Below, piece after piece: positions 11,454 through 22,900 of a DNA stretch of 64,000 nt. The number at the start of each line of letters is the position of its first letter. Position 1 is the first letter of the stretch. Source of the stretch: Cyclospora cayetanensis (lineage: Eukaryota; Apicomplexa; Conoidasida; Eucoccidiorida; Eimeriidae); the NCBI RefSeq assembly GCF_002999335.1, contig NW_020312063.1, forward strand, positions 59,357-123,356, read 5' to 3'. The notes under the pieces are model-generated. The model made no database searches and had not been told where the DNA came from. It saw only the letters and a program-made list of their open reading frames with translations. The position numbers and the translations under genes were made by a program.

Positions 11454-11785
11454 TCCACATGGGGTCCAGCAGCTCACCCTCCGCTCAGCGCGAGCATGCA
11501 CATAAAAGGCATTCAGACACCTCTCGCACAACACCTTCAGTGCAAGAAATCTTCCATTCGCTGCTACGAGGCAGCATGCAAATGCATGTATTCCCCAGCG
11601 CTTCTTGCTTGCGTTCGGTTGCGGAGACATGTCCTGCGCTGTCTACCGTCTGCTGCTAACCCTTTCGAGTCGTTCTCCATTTACAACCCTCTCCCCCCGC
11701 AGACTCGCTGCTGAGCCGGGAGGCCCCTGCAATAGCAACCTCTAGGGCGCCTTCCGCAGGTGCCACGGAGAGACTCGGAAACAGT

Positions 11786-14456
11786 CTAGGCAAGAGAGCT
11801 CTTTTTCATTTTGGCCTCAATGATAGCGTCGATGGGGTTGCGCTTCTTCTGCGTCTGGGCTTTCCTTAACAGCTCTCTAGGCTTCTCTCTCCGATGGCCT
11901 TTTTCCCTGAGTGTGCGGCGCGAAAAACACCCCAAGGAGCCGTCGATACAAGCCACCCCCTCGAGATGAATGCAGCGGCAGAGCAAGTAGCTCTCTGCGA
12001 AGTCCGTGCGACGGCTTAGCAAAGATGCCAGGAAAGCAGGCGAGCAGGCCGAGAGAAAACACGAGGGCAGGGTAGTGTTTCTTACTTCTTCTTCGCCTCC
12101 ACGGGGTATTCGGGTTTCGCAATAGCCCTCAGAGCCTCAGCGCTTAGGAGACACTGCTGCTGATCCTGCGGCTCCTGCGGAGGGAGATACTCGCGCCACT
12201 CTGCCTCTTGCTGCTCTTGTCTCTGGAGTAGAGGCGTCAGATCTGGGTAGAGGATGCGCGTGCTGGAGGGCCTTTCCCCAGAAGAACAGAAAGCAGTGCT
12301 TCCCGCTTCTGACCTGCTTAGCTTTGAGCTGTCTGCTCCCATTGAGCTCCGCGCGCGCTGCCACGTATGCAAACACATACATACACACAAAAACACACAT
12401 ACACACACATACATACAAACACATACATACAAACACATACATACAAACACATACATACACACAAATACATACATACAAACACATACACACATGGATACGG
12501 GCATACCCATTACACACATACTTACAAGCACACCCAAGTGATGGGGTCCCCTCTACACGGCACATGAACGACGACAACTAGCGCAGCAACGGAGTTTCAT
12601 GCAGAAAAAATGCAGTAGACCTTCATGCAAAAGAAAAATGCCCTCTCGCAGCGATCTGAAGCCTCCTTTTTTCTCTCTGAGAAGGCGCTAACCCTGTTAA
12701 GGCCCCTCGGGCTTCCTTCGGGGCAGAGGAGCGGCTTCAATGAAGGGGGACGAGGCCCCTCTGATTCAAGGTCCACTTCCCACGCGTCCTCCTCTTCTCG
12801 CGCGCGCTGCTGCTGCTGCCAACGAGCCTGCTGCAGCTCGTCTGGTTCTGCTGCATCCGCCGCAGGAGGGGAGGGGCCTGGAAGGTCGCTTGCGCCAGCC
12901 GAGAGATCTGCGTGGAGAGTGCGTGGCAGGGAGAGCAAGGCGCAGGCAGCCAAACAAAGCATCACGCGAGCCTCTGAAGAGAGACACTAAGTCACACATC
13001 TAATCGGAAGTAGCCTGAGATAAAAGCGAGAGGGGGAGCAACTGCACCGCCAGAGAGAACGTTGCACACGCCTTTTGTTAGGCCCCCTGCGCAGTCCTGT
13101 GCCGTGTAAGGCCTTTTTCCTTCCGGGCAGTGACGGGATCCTACCGTCTTCTGACGCTGCTGCCACATCGGAAGACGCCTTCTCTGCTGGAGCGTCTCTT
13201 TGTCTTTCCTGAGGCGCAGAGCGACACATCGCGTGCCCCACAACGGCTGGCAGTGAACTGCGCGGAACGCCTTTCCCAGCCTGCTGTGGTCCCCCCCATG
13301 ACAGCCGCAAGGCGTAGCGGAGCGCTGCTGCCACGGAACGAGGAGAATTTTTCGGCATGCCCCCCTTCGCCCCCCCTCCCTCCCGCAGTAGCGTGTGCTT
13401 GCATCAGCAGTTCAGTCGCTCTGCCACCAAGGGGGTTTGACGACCTGCGCGGCGTTAAGAAGAAGACCGCCGCTCTAGGGGGTATATTGGGCGCGATCCA
13501 GAGTGCCCCCACCCCTCCCCCCTCCCCACACAGGAGCATCTCGCAACAGACACCATGCGTCTGCGCGTCGTGCAGTGCACTGACCTTCCATGCTCTAAAT
13601 CGACTCCCCTCATCTCCCAGGGGGGCCCCACAAAGGAGGCCCCTCCTCGGCGCTCGGGTCAGTCGGCTCGCTTTAGCGACGCGATCCGACGCCTCGAGCT
13701 GCGGCGCAACAAGGTCAGGCACAGGCTCAGACTCCCCAGTGCAGCGGCTCGCCACTGCTGAACGCGAAGGAGCAAACGGGCACGTACGCAGAGAGAATGC
13801 GCATAGAGTGGGGAGGAGGCCTACTTGTCGCTGAATGGCTTCCAACGCAGGAGGGGCAGCACCCGCCTGCGCGACTTCCCTGCGAGTCGTTCCGACGCTT
13901 GACGTTTGCAACGCCTTCAGACCGGTAGGCAAGAGCGCCTCTCGCTGCCGATCCTGTAGCTCAAGAGCTTCGATGAAGGCCAGATCCTCTCCCGACTCCT
14001 CTGGCTCTGCTGTCTCCCTTTCGGCCTCTTCGTTGCCAGAGCACCCACCGTCCCCTCGACTCCTGGAGCTTGAAGCCGCGCTGTCTGCGCGCTTCGCGCC
14101 AAAGATGCGCTTGACCTTGTCGTACCGCTTAAGTCTGCTGTGTATGGCAGCAGAGGACTGAATGGACAGACAGCGCAACTGCACAGACTGCGCCTCTCCG
14201 TCAACGGCCGCGACTCGCGCCGCCGCACTCACCAACATGCAAGCAAAGCCCCAAAGCGTTACCCTGCATACATGCATGCATGCATGCATTCGCATGTGCA
14301 TAGGGAGAGGAGCACCTGGTCAGCAGTCTCCTCTTCAGGTCGCAATCGCCGCACAGCCTTCACCGCTTGCAGCAGATTCTCTCGCTGCAAGAGCTCCTCC
14401 ACCCGCTGTCTTTGCAGCTGCAGAGACGCGGGATGCACCCGGCTTCCAAGAGCCAT
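11786..14456 (-). CDS. Unrecognised multi-exon gene, basic helical protein
   Basis: Exons with clean phases: 14456-14316 (ATG, MALGSRVHPASLQLQRQRVE, 47 codons), about 14157-13825 (IHSRLKRYDKVKRIFGAK, then Ser/Glu-rich), and the 3' pair ending at 12086 (ILYPDLTPLLQRQEQQEAEW) and running 12014-11786 (ends KKRNPIDAIIEAKMKKSSLA). Donors GTAGGC at 13824 and GTAAGA at 12085 are good. Further exons probably lie at about 12690-12920 and 13130-13360, but I could not fix their borders. The product is charged, Lys/Arg/Glu/Gln-rich and has no membrane segment. The composition would suit a nucleolar or RNA-binding factor, but I recognise no family. A CACATA microsatellite lies in one intron. Confidence 0.5.
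12366..12500. repeat. CACATA/CATACAAA microsatellite
   Basis: ACACATACATACAAAC units repeat through an intron of the - strand gene. The tract creates false Thr/His/Tyr frames on + and Cys/Met/Val/Tyr frames on -. Confidence 0.9.
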
Positions 14457-14935
14457 ACCCCCAAGAGCCTGCGCGGGAAACAAGTTGCACGAAGATTATC
14501 GAGGTGCTCCTTGTTGCTCGGCTAGCTTGCGGCCTTTTTAGGATGATAAAAAATCTGCTTGCCTGCAGAAGGGCAGAGGCAGTCAGCTAAAGGCAGTCAG
14601 CTATAGCCTGCCGTCCTAAAACTGCGCGCTGCCGAGCGAAGCAGACGCTTGCTACGCCAGGGAGATGCAAACAAGCTCTGCCTGCTGCCTTTTCCCGCAT
14701 CGTCGCTCTACTCCTCTTTGGAAGCCTGGCTCATCCGTGCTGCTGTGAGGCAAGCTACAAAATGCGTAAGCTCCGCTCTAGGGCAACTATCCGCATGCCC
14801 ACTAGCGGTTCATACGAAGCTCGCGAATATTTTTCACTGCTCCAGATAACGGAGTCGCTCTAAAAGGAGAAACGCAGGTCGCGTTCCTCGTGCATGCGGC
14901 GCGAGTTCGGCTTTACGGGGGATGTGCGGCATGTG
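14457..14935. other. Spacer between two - strand genes
   Basis: About 480 bases between the stop at 14936 and the ATG at 14456 of the next - strand gene. An AG acceptor-like site lies just 5' of that ATG, so a short upstream exon is possible. No other feature was seen. Confidence 0.4.
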
Positions 14936-17900
14936 TCATAGACAGACCTGTATCCACTCTGGCTGACGGACTGTTGAAGCCTCAGCACCGCCTTCTTTGT
15001 CGTCCTTCAATTCTACAACGTCCAGTCTCGAGTATCCACCCCGAGGCTTAGGGATCACTGAAACGGGGTCGGAAGGCGTCGGGTGCCGAGATAAGTCAAA
15101 CCGTGGCAAAGGGGGAGGGGGTCTCTGCTGCTCTGGAATGCTGCAGCAACACATCGCATCAAGCTGCAGCAAACAGCTCTGAAGATCCAAGCCATGTCAC
15201 ATACACACATACGCATACATACACATACACATACATACACATACACACACACATACATACACATGCACATACACATACACATTCATACACACATACACAT
15301 GCACATACACATTCATACACATTCATACACACATACACATACACATACACATATACATATACATACACATATACATACACATACACATACATACACATAC
15401 ACACATACACAACATACACAACATACACATACACATACACAACATACACAGACACACATACACACACACAGGCTACAAAAGGCCTCTACTTAGTGAGGCG
15501 TGAGGGAGCTGGTGAAGCCTCAAGAGACGCATGGCTCCCCAGTGCGCTTTTCTTGTCAGCACCACTCTAAGAGCCTCGCTGCCTATCCGTGTCAGAGGGA
15601 AGCGCACTCTTGGGGGTCAAGTGGCAGCCACTCAAAGCGCCGCTGAGCAGTAGGGCTCTCCAAGGGGATAGCTTCATCCAGCTCTATCTGCAGACAGACA
15701 GTGCCAAAACGGCGCGCATATGCAGGCGCAGGAACAGAAGTTGAATCCCAGAGACGGCAGTAGCTGGGGTAGGTAGCTGGGGTGGGAATTCAGACTTTGT
15801 TGCATGTAGGAGGCTTCCAATGCCTGGAAGTTGGCACCTCGGGATCGACTATATTAAGGAGCTTGTTGATGTCACTGGTGGAAAGCCTAGAGAAAGCGAG
15901 CCTTACACAGGAGTCAAGAGCCGGTTGCGGAGCGTGGGCAGCTGGACGATGCAGCATGCGACGGCCCTCCTTCTGCTGCTCCTGCGCATTTTCCGTTGCT
16001 TGTGGTGAAGGCTCAGACCCTTCGTCTTCCTCTGCCATCCATTTGAACTGTCCAGCAAGCTCCGGAGGCGTGTCTTCCTGAAGAACAACCGAGATCGGGA
16101 GAAACAGCCGCTCCCAAATGAAAGCGACGGCAGGTTGGATCCAAAGAGCAGGAGCATGCGCTCACAAAGCCCACATGTAAGTCAATGCAGAGGCACACAG
16201 GACCCTGAAGGACGATTGCTCGCGCCGCTGCTTACCAGAGAGAGCCTTTCCTGCTTTTGCTGCAGCCGCTGCTTTCTAGAGAGAGCGCCTTCCTTCACAA
16301 GTTTCACACTTTTCCGTATCCAGAGGGGCATATGCAGGGCCTGGAGTGGCGCACCAAGCAGAAGGCAGCACCGTACGAGCCAGCAACCCATAAAAACCTC
16401 GCTGCCATCTGCAGAGGTACATCTTCTCCTCGCAGAGGCAACAAAAGCAGCAGCGGCAAAAGCAGCAGCGGCAAAAGCAGCAGCAACAAAAGCAGCAGCA
16501 ACAAAAGCAGCAGCAGCAAAAGCAGCAGCAAAAGAAGCAGCAAATAGCACCCGTGCCAGGCGAATCTCCCGTTGCATCTCCAGCTTCTTTTTCCGCTGAG
16601 CTGCCAGCAGGCGCTGGCCTGTGAGGACCTGTATGGACACATGCAGCAAAAAGCCTAACTCCAGTCAACTAGGCTCTCGATCTGGAATCCTCTAAATGGA
16701 AGTACACCCTCTGTGGAGGCAGCCGTCGCACTTCTCCTGAAGCCGAAGAACAGGCCGAAGAAGCGAGTTCCTCCGCTGCAGCAGCAGCCGATGGCGCAGG
16801 AAGATGAAGGCAGGGCGCTTCCGTCCGTTGGTTTTGCTGCTGCAGCTGCCCCCCTCCATGGGCAGCCAGCAGCAGCTGCTCCTGTTGTTGGCGAAGGCGA
16901 ATGAAATAGCGCAGTAACGTAAGAGCAGCCTCCAGTTCCCTTTCTCGAGCCACAGCGGGGAGAAGCGAAGAGCTCCAAAAGGGCAGCGACGTGTGCTCTC
17001 CTGTCTGGACACCTCCCCTGAAATTTCTCCCCGAAGCCTTCTCGCGCTCTCCCCCACCAGGGCTGCTGCTCTCAGTGTTGCACACTTGAGCCAACGCCCG
17101 AAGGTGAATTCTCGCAAGCTGCACACAGACGCACAGCCACGAAGCCTACAGAGAAGTGCCTGAAGCCTACAGCCTGCATGCATGGAGAGACAGACTAACA
17201 AATGGGCATCCACGCACAAGCAGACAAGCAAAACGCAAGCAAAGTGCACACACACAGACTAACAAGCGAACTCACGAACAAACAAGCAAAATGCAAACAC
17301 AGACTAACAAGACTAACAAACGGACTCACAAACAGACAAACAAACACACAGAGACACATCCAGTAGCCGCGCACGAAGAGAGGCAGCAAGCAGTAAAAAT
17401 GCACGAAGCAAAAGGGATCCACAAGCGAAATTCCCGCCTCGTCAAGAACCTACTGAGTGGAGCCCCTGCAGCAAGAGCAGCACGTCTTCCGTCCGAGGCT
17501 CCTGAGTTTCTGGAGATGCCGCTGCTTTTCGCTGCTGTGGGGGGTGTTGCTGAGGCTTCTGCTGGTAGCGCGAGCATCTGCTGCTTTTGCTGCATGTGCG
17601 GCACACCTGCATGCATCATCACCCCACAATGAACATCGGTAGGAACGGCCTCCTGAGGGCAGCAGGTGCGTTTGCAGCGGAAGAAAACAGGGAAGCGACA
17701 CTGCAGCCTCCGGCGATGTTTCAGCTGCCCGCACCAAAGATCCCCCCTCGCTAGCTCGTCAATCGACAACTCCTCCTCTACGTTCTCTCGAGCGCAGCTT
17801 ACAAGCGCCTCCGGAACGCTCAAAGCCTCGCGCAGTCGCTTCGACGCCTCGCGCACTTTTGTGGGAGACAGCTGCGGCAGACGAGGGGTCTCCTTGGCTC

Positions 17901-19047
17901 TGCGCACATTCGAAACTCTAAGCCCTCATTGCTCCCTTTCCGACACATCTAGTTCCCAGTCTGCCCAGCCAGGGAGACACACAGAGCGCCAAAAATTTCT
18001 TCGCGCCGTGCGAATTGGCGTGCTAGAAGCTCTCGTTTCCCGTGCATGCTTCTGCCGCTTTTAAGGCTTTAAGCGAAGACCCTAAAGCTGACATTTGCTT
18101 AGAAAGAATTATAATGGGGCACTCCATCTTGGCCAGCGTCAGCAGGGCGCTACTTGGCGTCTCCGGAGGGCTGCCGTCCCCAGGTGTACGTACACCTGAG
18201 GAGGGCGCTGTCATAGCCCAGGAGAGCGAAGCAGCGACGGCACGCAGGCGGCGTTTTAGCTGCTCGAAAACATACAGAGAGAGACACGCAAACTGCGCTG
18301 AATTTTCTGCCTCCGAAGCAGAGCAGCTGCCGGCTGGACGCCTAGCTCTTCGCGTTCCCCCACTTTCTCCAAATCCGGAGGCATGCAGCCAGCGTTCTTT
18401 CCCGTTTGAGACGCAGCTACACGACTGCCCTCAAAAGGGCCCTTGCCTGGCTACTGCAACCCTTATTTTTCACGCTTCAGAGCACTACACAAGAGGCGCA
18501 CTTCGGATCCTAAGACTGGTTTGACGTTGGTATGAGCGACTTCTGCGGAAAAGGGTGCAGCGGCCGTTGCAGCGAGTTGCTGTACAAGCTGCACCAGCTG
18601 CTCTGACAAAGAGGCAAGAGCTCTGCTGCTTGCTGCACGAAGCCGTCTCTGGGATCGCTCGACACATCTGGAGCTGGCGATGGTCATGCGAGAGGCAGGG
18701 GATGCCGCTGCTGCTGCTGGTGATGCTGCTGCTGCCGATCCTGCTGCTGCTGGTGATGCTGCTGCTGGTGATGCTGCTGCTGGTGATGCTGCTGCTGCCG
18801 ATGCTGCTGCTGCCGATGCTGCTGCTGGTGATGCTGCAGGCAGCGATTTCCCTTGGGTGTGCTGCAAGGGTGTAGAGACACCGGGTGCAGCGGCTCGGCG
18901 TGTGGCGCTAAAAGACGGCCTCTGGCTCTGGGGGGGCCCCCTGCTGCTACTGCTGCTGATGATTTTGCCGCTGAGGCTGACAGGGGGGGTGGGCCTAACG
19001 CGGGAACCCTTGTTTCTTTTGCGGGAGTCGTTCGCGCTGCTGCGCAT
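14936..19047 (-). CDS. Unrecognised multi-exon gene with coiled-coil and Ala/Ser repeats
   Basis: Candidate exons from the ATG at 19047: a Ser/Ala-rich exon to about 18500 (ends near LSEQLVQLVQQLAATAAAPF); about 18259-18057 (LTLAKMECPIIILSKQM); about 17900-17640 (SPTKVREASKRLREALSVPE); about 17105-16680 (ELEAALTLLRYFIRLRQQQE); about 16637-16231 (LAAQRKKKLEMQREIRLARV, an Ala run, then RKQRLQQKQERLSL before a GTAAGC donor); about 16105-15796 (QFKWMAEEDE, RLSTSDINKLLNIVDPE); 15687-15608 (IELDEAIPLESPTAQRRFEW); 15140-14936 (PSDPVSVIPKPRGGYSRLDV). The last two join in phase across the intron that holds the CACATA microsatellite. The protein is helical and charged; I do not recognise a family. The 5' half is least certain because repeats are open in several frames. 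Confidence 0.45.
15194..15472. repeat. CACATA microsatellite
   Basis: About 280 bases of ACACAT, ACATAC and ACACAAC steps. They form most of the last intron (15141-15607) of the - strand gene ending at 14936. Confidence 0.9.
16441..16545 (-). repeat. Ala-coding AGC/AAA repeat
   Basis: On the + strand the unit is CAGCAGCAAAAG with variants. On the coding - strand it reads TTTGCTGCTGCT, giving Ala-Ala-Ala-Phe/Val blocks inside the basic coiled-coil exon. Confidence 0.8.
18692..18845. repeat. 12-bp GATGCTGCTGCT minisatellite
   Basis: Units of GATGCTGCTGCTG/GATCCTGCTGCTG repeat for about 150 bases. The tract is open on + (Ala-Gly-Asp) and in two - strand frames (Ala-Ser-Pro and Gln-Gln-His). 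The - strand Ala/Ser frame continues into the predicted gene. Confidence 0.85.
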
Positions 19048-19318
19048 TGCGGCAGCATCCCGCTGCACGAAGCGGCAGACGGCGAACTGTCTTGACTCGC
19101 CTCGACCACAGCAGCCACACGCGAAGGCAAAAAGCAGGGGACTAACTCTCGCCGCTGCTTCTGCTGCAGCACGGCGAGCCCTCGCTGCCGCTGCGCCATG
19201 GCCTGAAGGCACGGCTAGCCATCGGGTGAGGGGGGCCCCCTGGGAAGCGACTCGCAGCATCAGTTGATAGCGGAAGAATCGGCTGCTCCATGCCGCACCC
19301 TCGCACGCCGCCGACCAG

Positions 19319-19366
19319 GGGGCCCCTCTTTTCCTTCTTCTGGGGAAAGACTTGAAGAGGGGCCCC
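19319..19366. repeat. 12-bp-arm inverted repeat with GGGGCCCC
   Basis: GGGGCCCCTCTT at 19319-19330 is the exact complement of AAGAGGGGCCCC at 19355-19366, with a 24-base loop. Confidence 0.85.
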
Positions 19367-19601
19367 GGGGGTGTTTATTCCAAGGGAAACCTCTCGCACG
19401 CCGCGTGGCGGCGCTGCCAAGGGACGGTGCAAGGCATACTCCTCCCAGCTGGGAGCAGCCGCAAGACTCGACGCGCTGCTCGCCAAAAAAAGTCTCAGCG
19501 GAAATGCCGAAGGGTATAGTCCTGCCAACACGTCGGAAGAGCGCCAAAAAGCAAAACTAGCGGAAAAATCCCCGAAGAGGCCCCACAACGCTCATTTTGC
19601 A

Positions 19602-19650
19602 CCCATTGTTGAGGGGCCCCCCGCTACAGAGGGGGCCCCTCAACAATGGG
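19602..19650. repeat. Perfect 20-bp-arm hairpin
   Basis: CCCATTGTTGAGGGGCCCCC at 19602-19621 is perfectly complementary to 19631-19650, with the 9-base loop CGCTACAGA. It lies about 250 bases upstream of the ESF1 start codon. Confidence 0.95.
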
Positions 19651-19902
19651 CACAACGCGGGGGTAGCCCCGGGGCTTCGATTCCTCACTCTTGGGGTGTG
19701 GGGCCCCGTGCCTCGAATTGAGGCTTTGTTTTCGCGTTTCTTCTTCTTGCTGCAGCTTTTAGAGGGAGTCTTCTGCGTATAGAGCGAGAGTTCACTCGCT
19801 CTGTGCGCCCTTGCCGCGGTTGGAGCAGCAAGACTACACCCCTCGGGGAGAGGCTGGCGTGTTTTTCGTATTTTTGAAAGGGAGATCTGGGCAGAAGAAA
19901 CA

Positions 19903-22900
19903 ATGCCGAAGAAACAGGGAGCACCGAAAGGAGCGGCTTCAGCAGCCTGCGCTGCTTCTGCCTCGGATGCTCGAGCTCCTGCCGACCCCGAGGCAGCTGC
20001 CAAGCGGCTGGACAGGCGTTTCGTTGCTGCAGCAGATCCTCGCTTCGCAATCAGCAAGGAGGCGCGGAAGCAGCAGCGCGAGCACAAGGAGATTCAGCTG
20101 CGGAGGAAGGGGCTCGGGGGGGGCAGCTCAGCAGGCAGAAGGCGGATGGACGGCACCCTTGAGGAGGAACGAGGAGGCATTTCGGCGACTGCCTCCAAGC
20201 GGCAGGCGAAGCTTGAGGCTGCAAAGGACGCAGAGCAGAGGGCTGCACGGGCAGAAGGGGGGGGGGCCCCTGCTGAGACACCTCCCGACTCCTTGGTGCT
20301 GGATAGCCGCTTCTCTCGCATCCTCACGGAGCGCCGCTTCCTTACGGGGAGGAGCCTCAGCAGCGCCAAAGTCGATAAGTTCGGCAGAACTGAGAAAAAC
20401 CGCAGAAAGGAAACGAAAGGCGACACTGCTGCCGATGGCTCTGGGGAGACTTCCACAGCCCCCGAGCGCCCCTGCGAAGAATTGGCTGCCAAAGTTGCGC
20501 GGCGGGAGCTGCTGCAGTTGTACGCTTCCGCGGAAGAGGCAGCGACTGCAGGCACGCCTTCGGCTGCTGTTGCCAGCGGCAACGACGACGGCGCAAAAAG
20601 TAGCAGTGACAGCGAGAGCAGCAGCAGCAGCAGTGACGAGGAGGATGCCGACGCTGCTGCGTTGTGGGATACTACTGCAGATGCTCTGATGGTATGTCAG
20701 CACAGGCGTTTAAAGGCTTAAAAGGGAGCCTCTGCTTCGGGTGTCTAGACAGGCTAGAGTCTCCGCGGCGGCAGAGCAGGGCACAGTCTCTGTCTCTGAG
20801 TCTCGCATTTTTCCTGTGCCAGATTTTGTGGGGGGCTGCTCGGAATTTGACGAGGTGCCCCCCTTATTGCGTGCTTTTGCGCGGCAATGCCGTTGCCCCT
20901 TCCTGCCTTGTGTATTTCTGCATGTCTGTCTGTCTGCTGCTGCCTGCTGCCTGTGGCGTAGAGCGAAGAGGTGTCTTCGCGCTTGGCAATCATGGGGCTG
21001 GACTGGGAAGCAGTGCAACCGACGGACTTGTTGCTGCTGTTTCAGCAGTTCCTGCAGAGCGAGGCGTCATCGTCGACGGGGGAGGCTGCAGAGGCAGGAA
21101 TGACAGAGAGTGGCTCCCGCGTTCTGCGCGTGCAAATTTACGTGTCGGAGTTTGGCAAAGAGAGGATCGAGCTCGAAAAAATCAAAGGGCCCACGGTGGT
21201 AGGCCTCCTGTGTCGAAGAATTTCTGTTTCCTGCCTGCCTGCTGGCAGCAGCAGCAGGAGTAACAGCACGAGTCGTAATAGTAGTAGTAATAACAGCACG
21301 AGTCGTAATAGTAGTAGGAGTAACAGCACGAGTCGTAATAGTAGTAGGAGTAACAGCACGAGTCGTAATAGTAGTAGGAGTAACAGGAGTGCTAGTAATG
21401 ATAGTAGTGGTAGTAAGAGCACTAGTAGCACTAGTAGTAGTAGTAACAGCACGAGTAATAGTAGCAGAACAAGTAGTAGTAAAAGCACTAGCAGCACTAG
21501 CAGTAGTAGTAACAGGAGTACTAGTAATAATAGCCGCGGGAGGAGTCATAGTAGTAGTAGCAAGAAAGCGAGCGTCTGGAGTTTGGGGGCAGAGGGCGTA
21601 AGGCGTAGGGCTGCAGTTGCTGCGGATGAACTCAGGATTGGTCAAAGGCTGAGAGACTCCGGCGCAAGAGCAAAGGAGCATCCAAGGCTGCTACAGCAAC
21701 GTCAGAAGATGCCGAGAGCAGCGATGAAGAGCAGCAAGTCTCTGCAGAGCAGGACAGAGCCATGCAGGAGGCACTGAGGAAGTATCAAGTCGAGCGGTCC
21801 AGGTACGCCATCTGTGTTTTCTCCTGACGCTTGCGTGTCTGCCCCTCCGTTTCTCATTGCAGGGAGCAGTTGGGCGCTGAGTCAGGTCTGTAGACACGCG
21901 CGAGCTGCTGGTGGTGTGATCAGCTGTCTGTCCGAGGACGTGACGGAGGCGAAATGTTGGAGACAAACTTTCCCTGGCAGGCGGGAAAGGGGGGAGAAAG
22001 GGGGATTTTGGATCTCGTTTCTTACGCCGTGTGCGGCAGAGGCGTCCAGCAGCAGCTGTCTATGGTGCGCCCTTGCTGCTTGCCTGCGCAGATACCACTA
22101 CGCGATCGCGGAAGTGGACTCAGTCACTACAGCGAAGCGCTTGTATGACGAACTGGATGGCTGTGATCTGGCAAGTTTACGCGTCGAACCGTTGATCGAT
22201 CCGCGCGCAGGGGCCCTTTGGGGGGAGGCGGAGCGGGGGCAATGGCGAGTTTTTTGCGAGATGCTGCTCCTTTTCCTCGTGGCAGCAGCTTAATTTCGTG
22301 TGCGAGAGGCTGCACAGGCGGGCAGGCAGGCAGGCGGGCGGGCAAGCTGAGCGTGAAACAGACGTGCACGTAGTACTGCTACACAGGCACGCGCATTTCT
22401 GAGGGCAAACGAGACTGCCTACTGAGTGTTGCTTGCGGATATAGGGCTTTGCCTTGAACGGGCTGGACTTGCGCTTCGTCCCTCACACCCTTGAACTACC
22501 AGCTGAGAATCTGATCTCGGAGGCAACCAGTGCTCACCTGTCTCCTGCAGCTGCCGCAGAGGCAGCGGAGCGGCTTGAGGCAGCCTCAGCCCGCAGCAGT
22601 AGCGCCCTCAAGCATTGCAAGGTGCAGCTTACATGGGATGAACCCCCTAGAGAGCGAACCAAGTTTCTTAGGCGCAAGTGAGTGTTCCTGCAGCTGCCGT
22701 TTTCCGCCGCTCTTGGCGGAGCCTTTCTGTGCTTCAGCATGTCAGCGCCACAAGTCTTGCGCTGCTGGTGGGGGAGGAAGCAAGGCTGCCGTCGCAGCTG
22801 CAGCCTTTCCTCTGCTGCCGCCTCTCCGGAGGAGGATTGGACCGAGAAGAGGCTTTTCACCTCCCGATCTCCGAAAATCGGTGCCTTCGAAATCCTTCCG

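Larger units (their letters stand above)
10358..11785. other. Intergenic stretch with inverted repeats, no gene recognised
   Basis: No exon chain with family resemblance was found on either strand. The region lies between the 3' ends of two convergent genes, the WDTC1-like gene on the + strand and the gene ending at 11786 on the - strand. It holds the inverted repeats at 10383, 11068 and 11197, the 22-bp tandem repeat at 11343 and a CTACTACTG run at about 11264-11308. Confidence 0.6.
19048..19902. promoter_or_regulatory. Divergent 5' region between ESF1 and the - strand gene
   Basis: The ATG of ESF1 at 19903 and the candidate ATG at 19047 face away from each other, so this 855-base stretch should hold both promoters. 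It contains two GGGGCCCC-cored inverted repeats. No TATA box or other core element can be assigned. A short upstream exon of either gene cannot be excluded. Confidence 0.45.

Noticed and set aside
13141..14301. A single 386-codon - strand frame
   Set aside because: Only about 13825-14157 looks coding. A good donor at 13824 ends the exon, and what follows reads like intron.
18680..19267. Ala-Gly-Asp repeat frame on the + strand
   Set aside because: Repeat-driven. The - strand has non-repeat flanks with better protein character.
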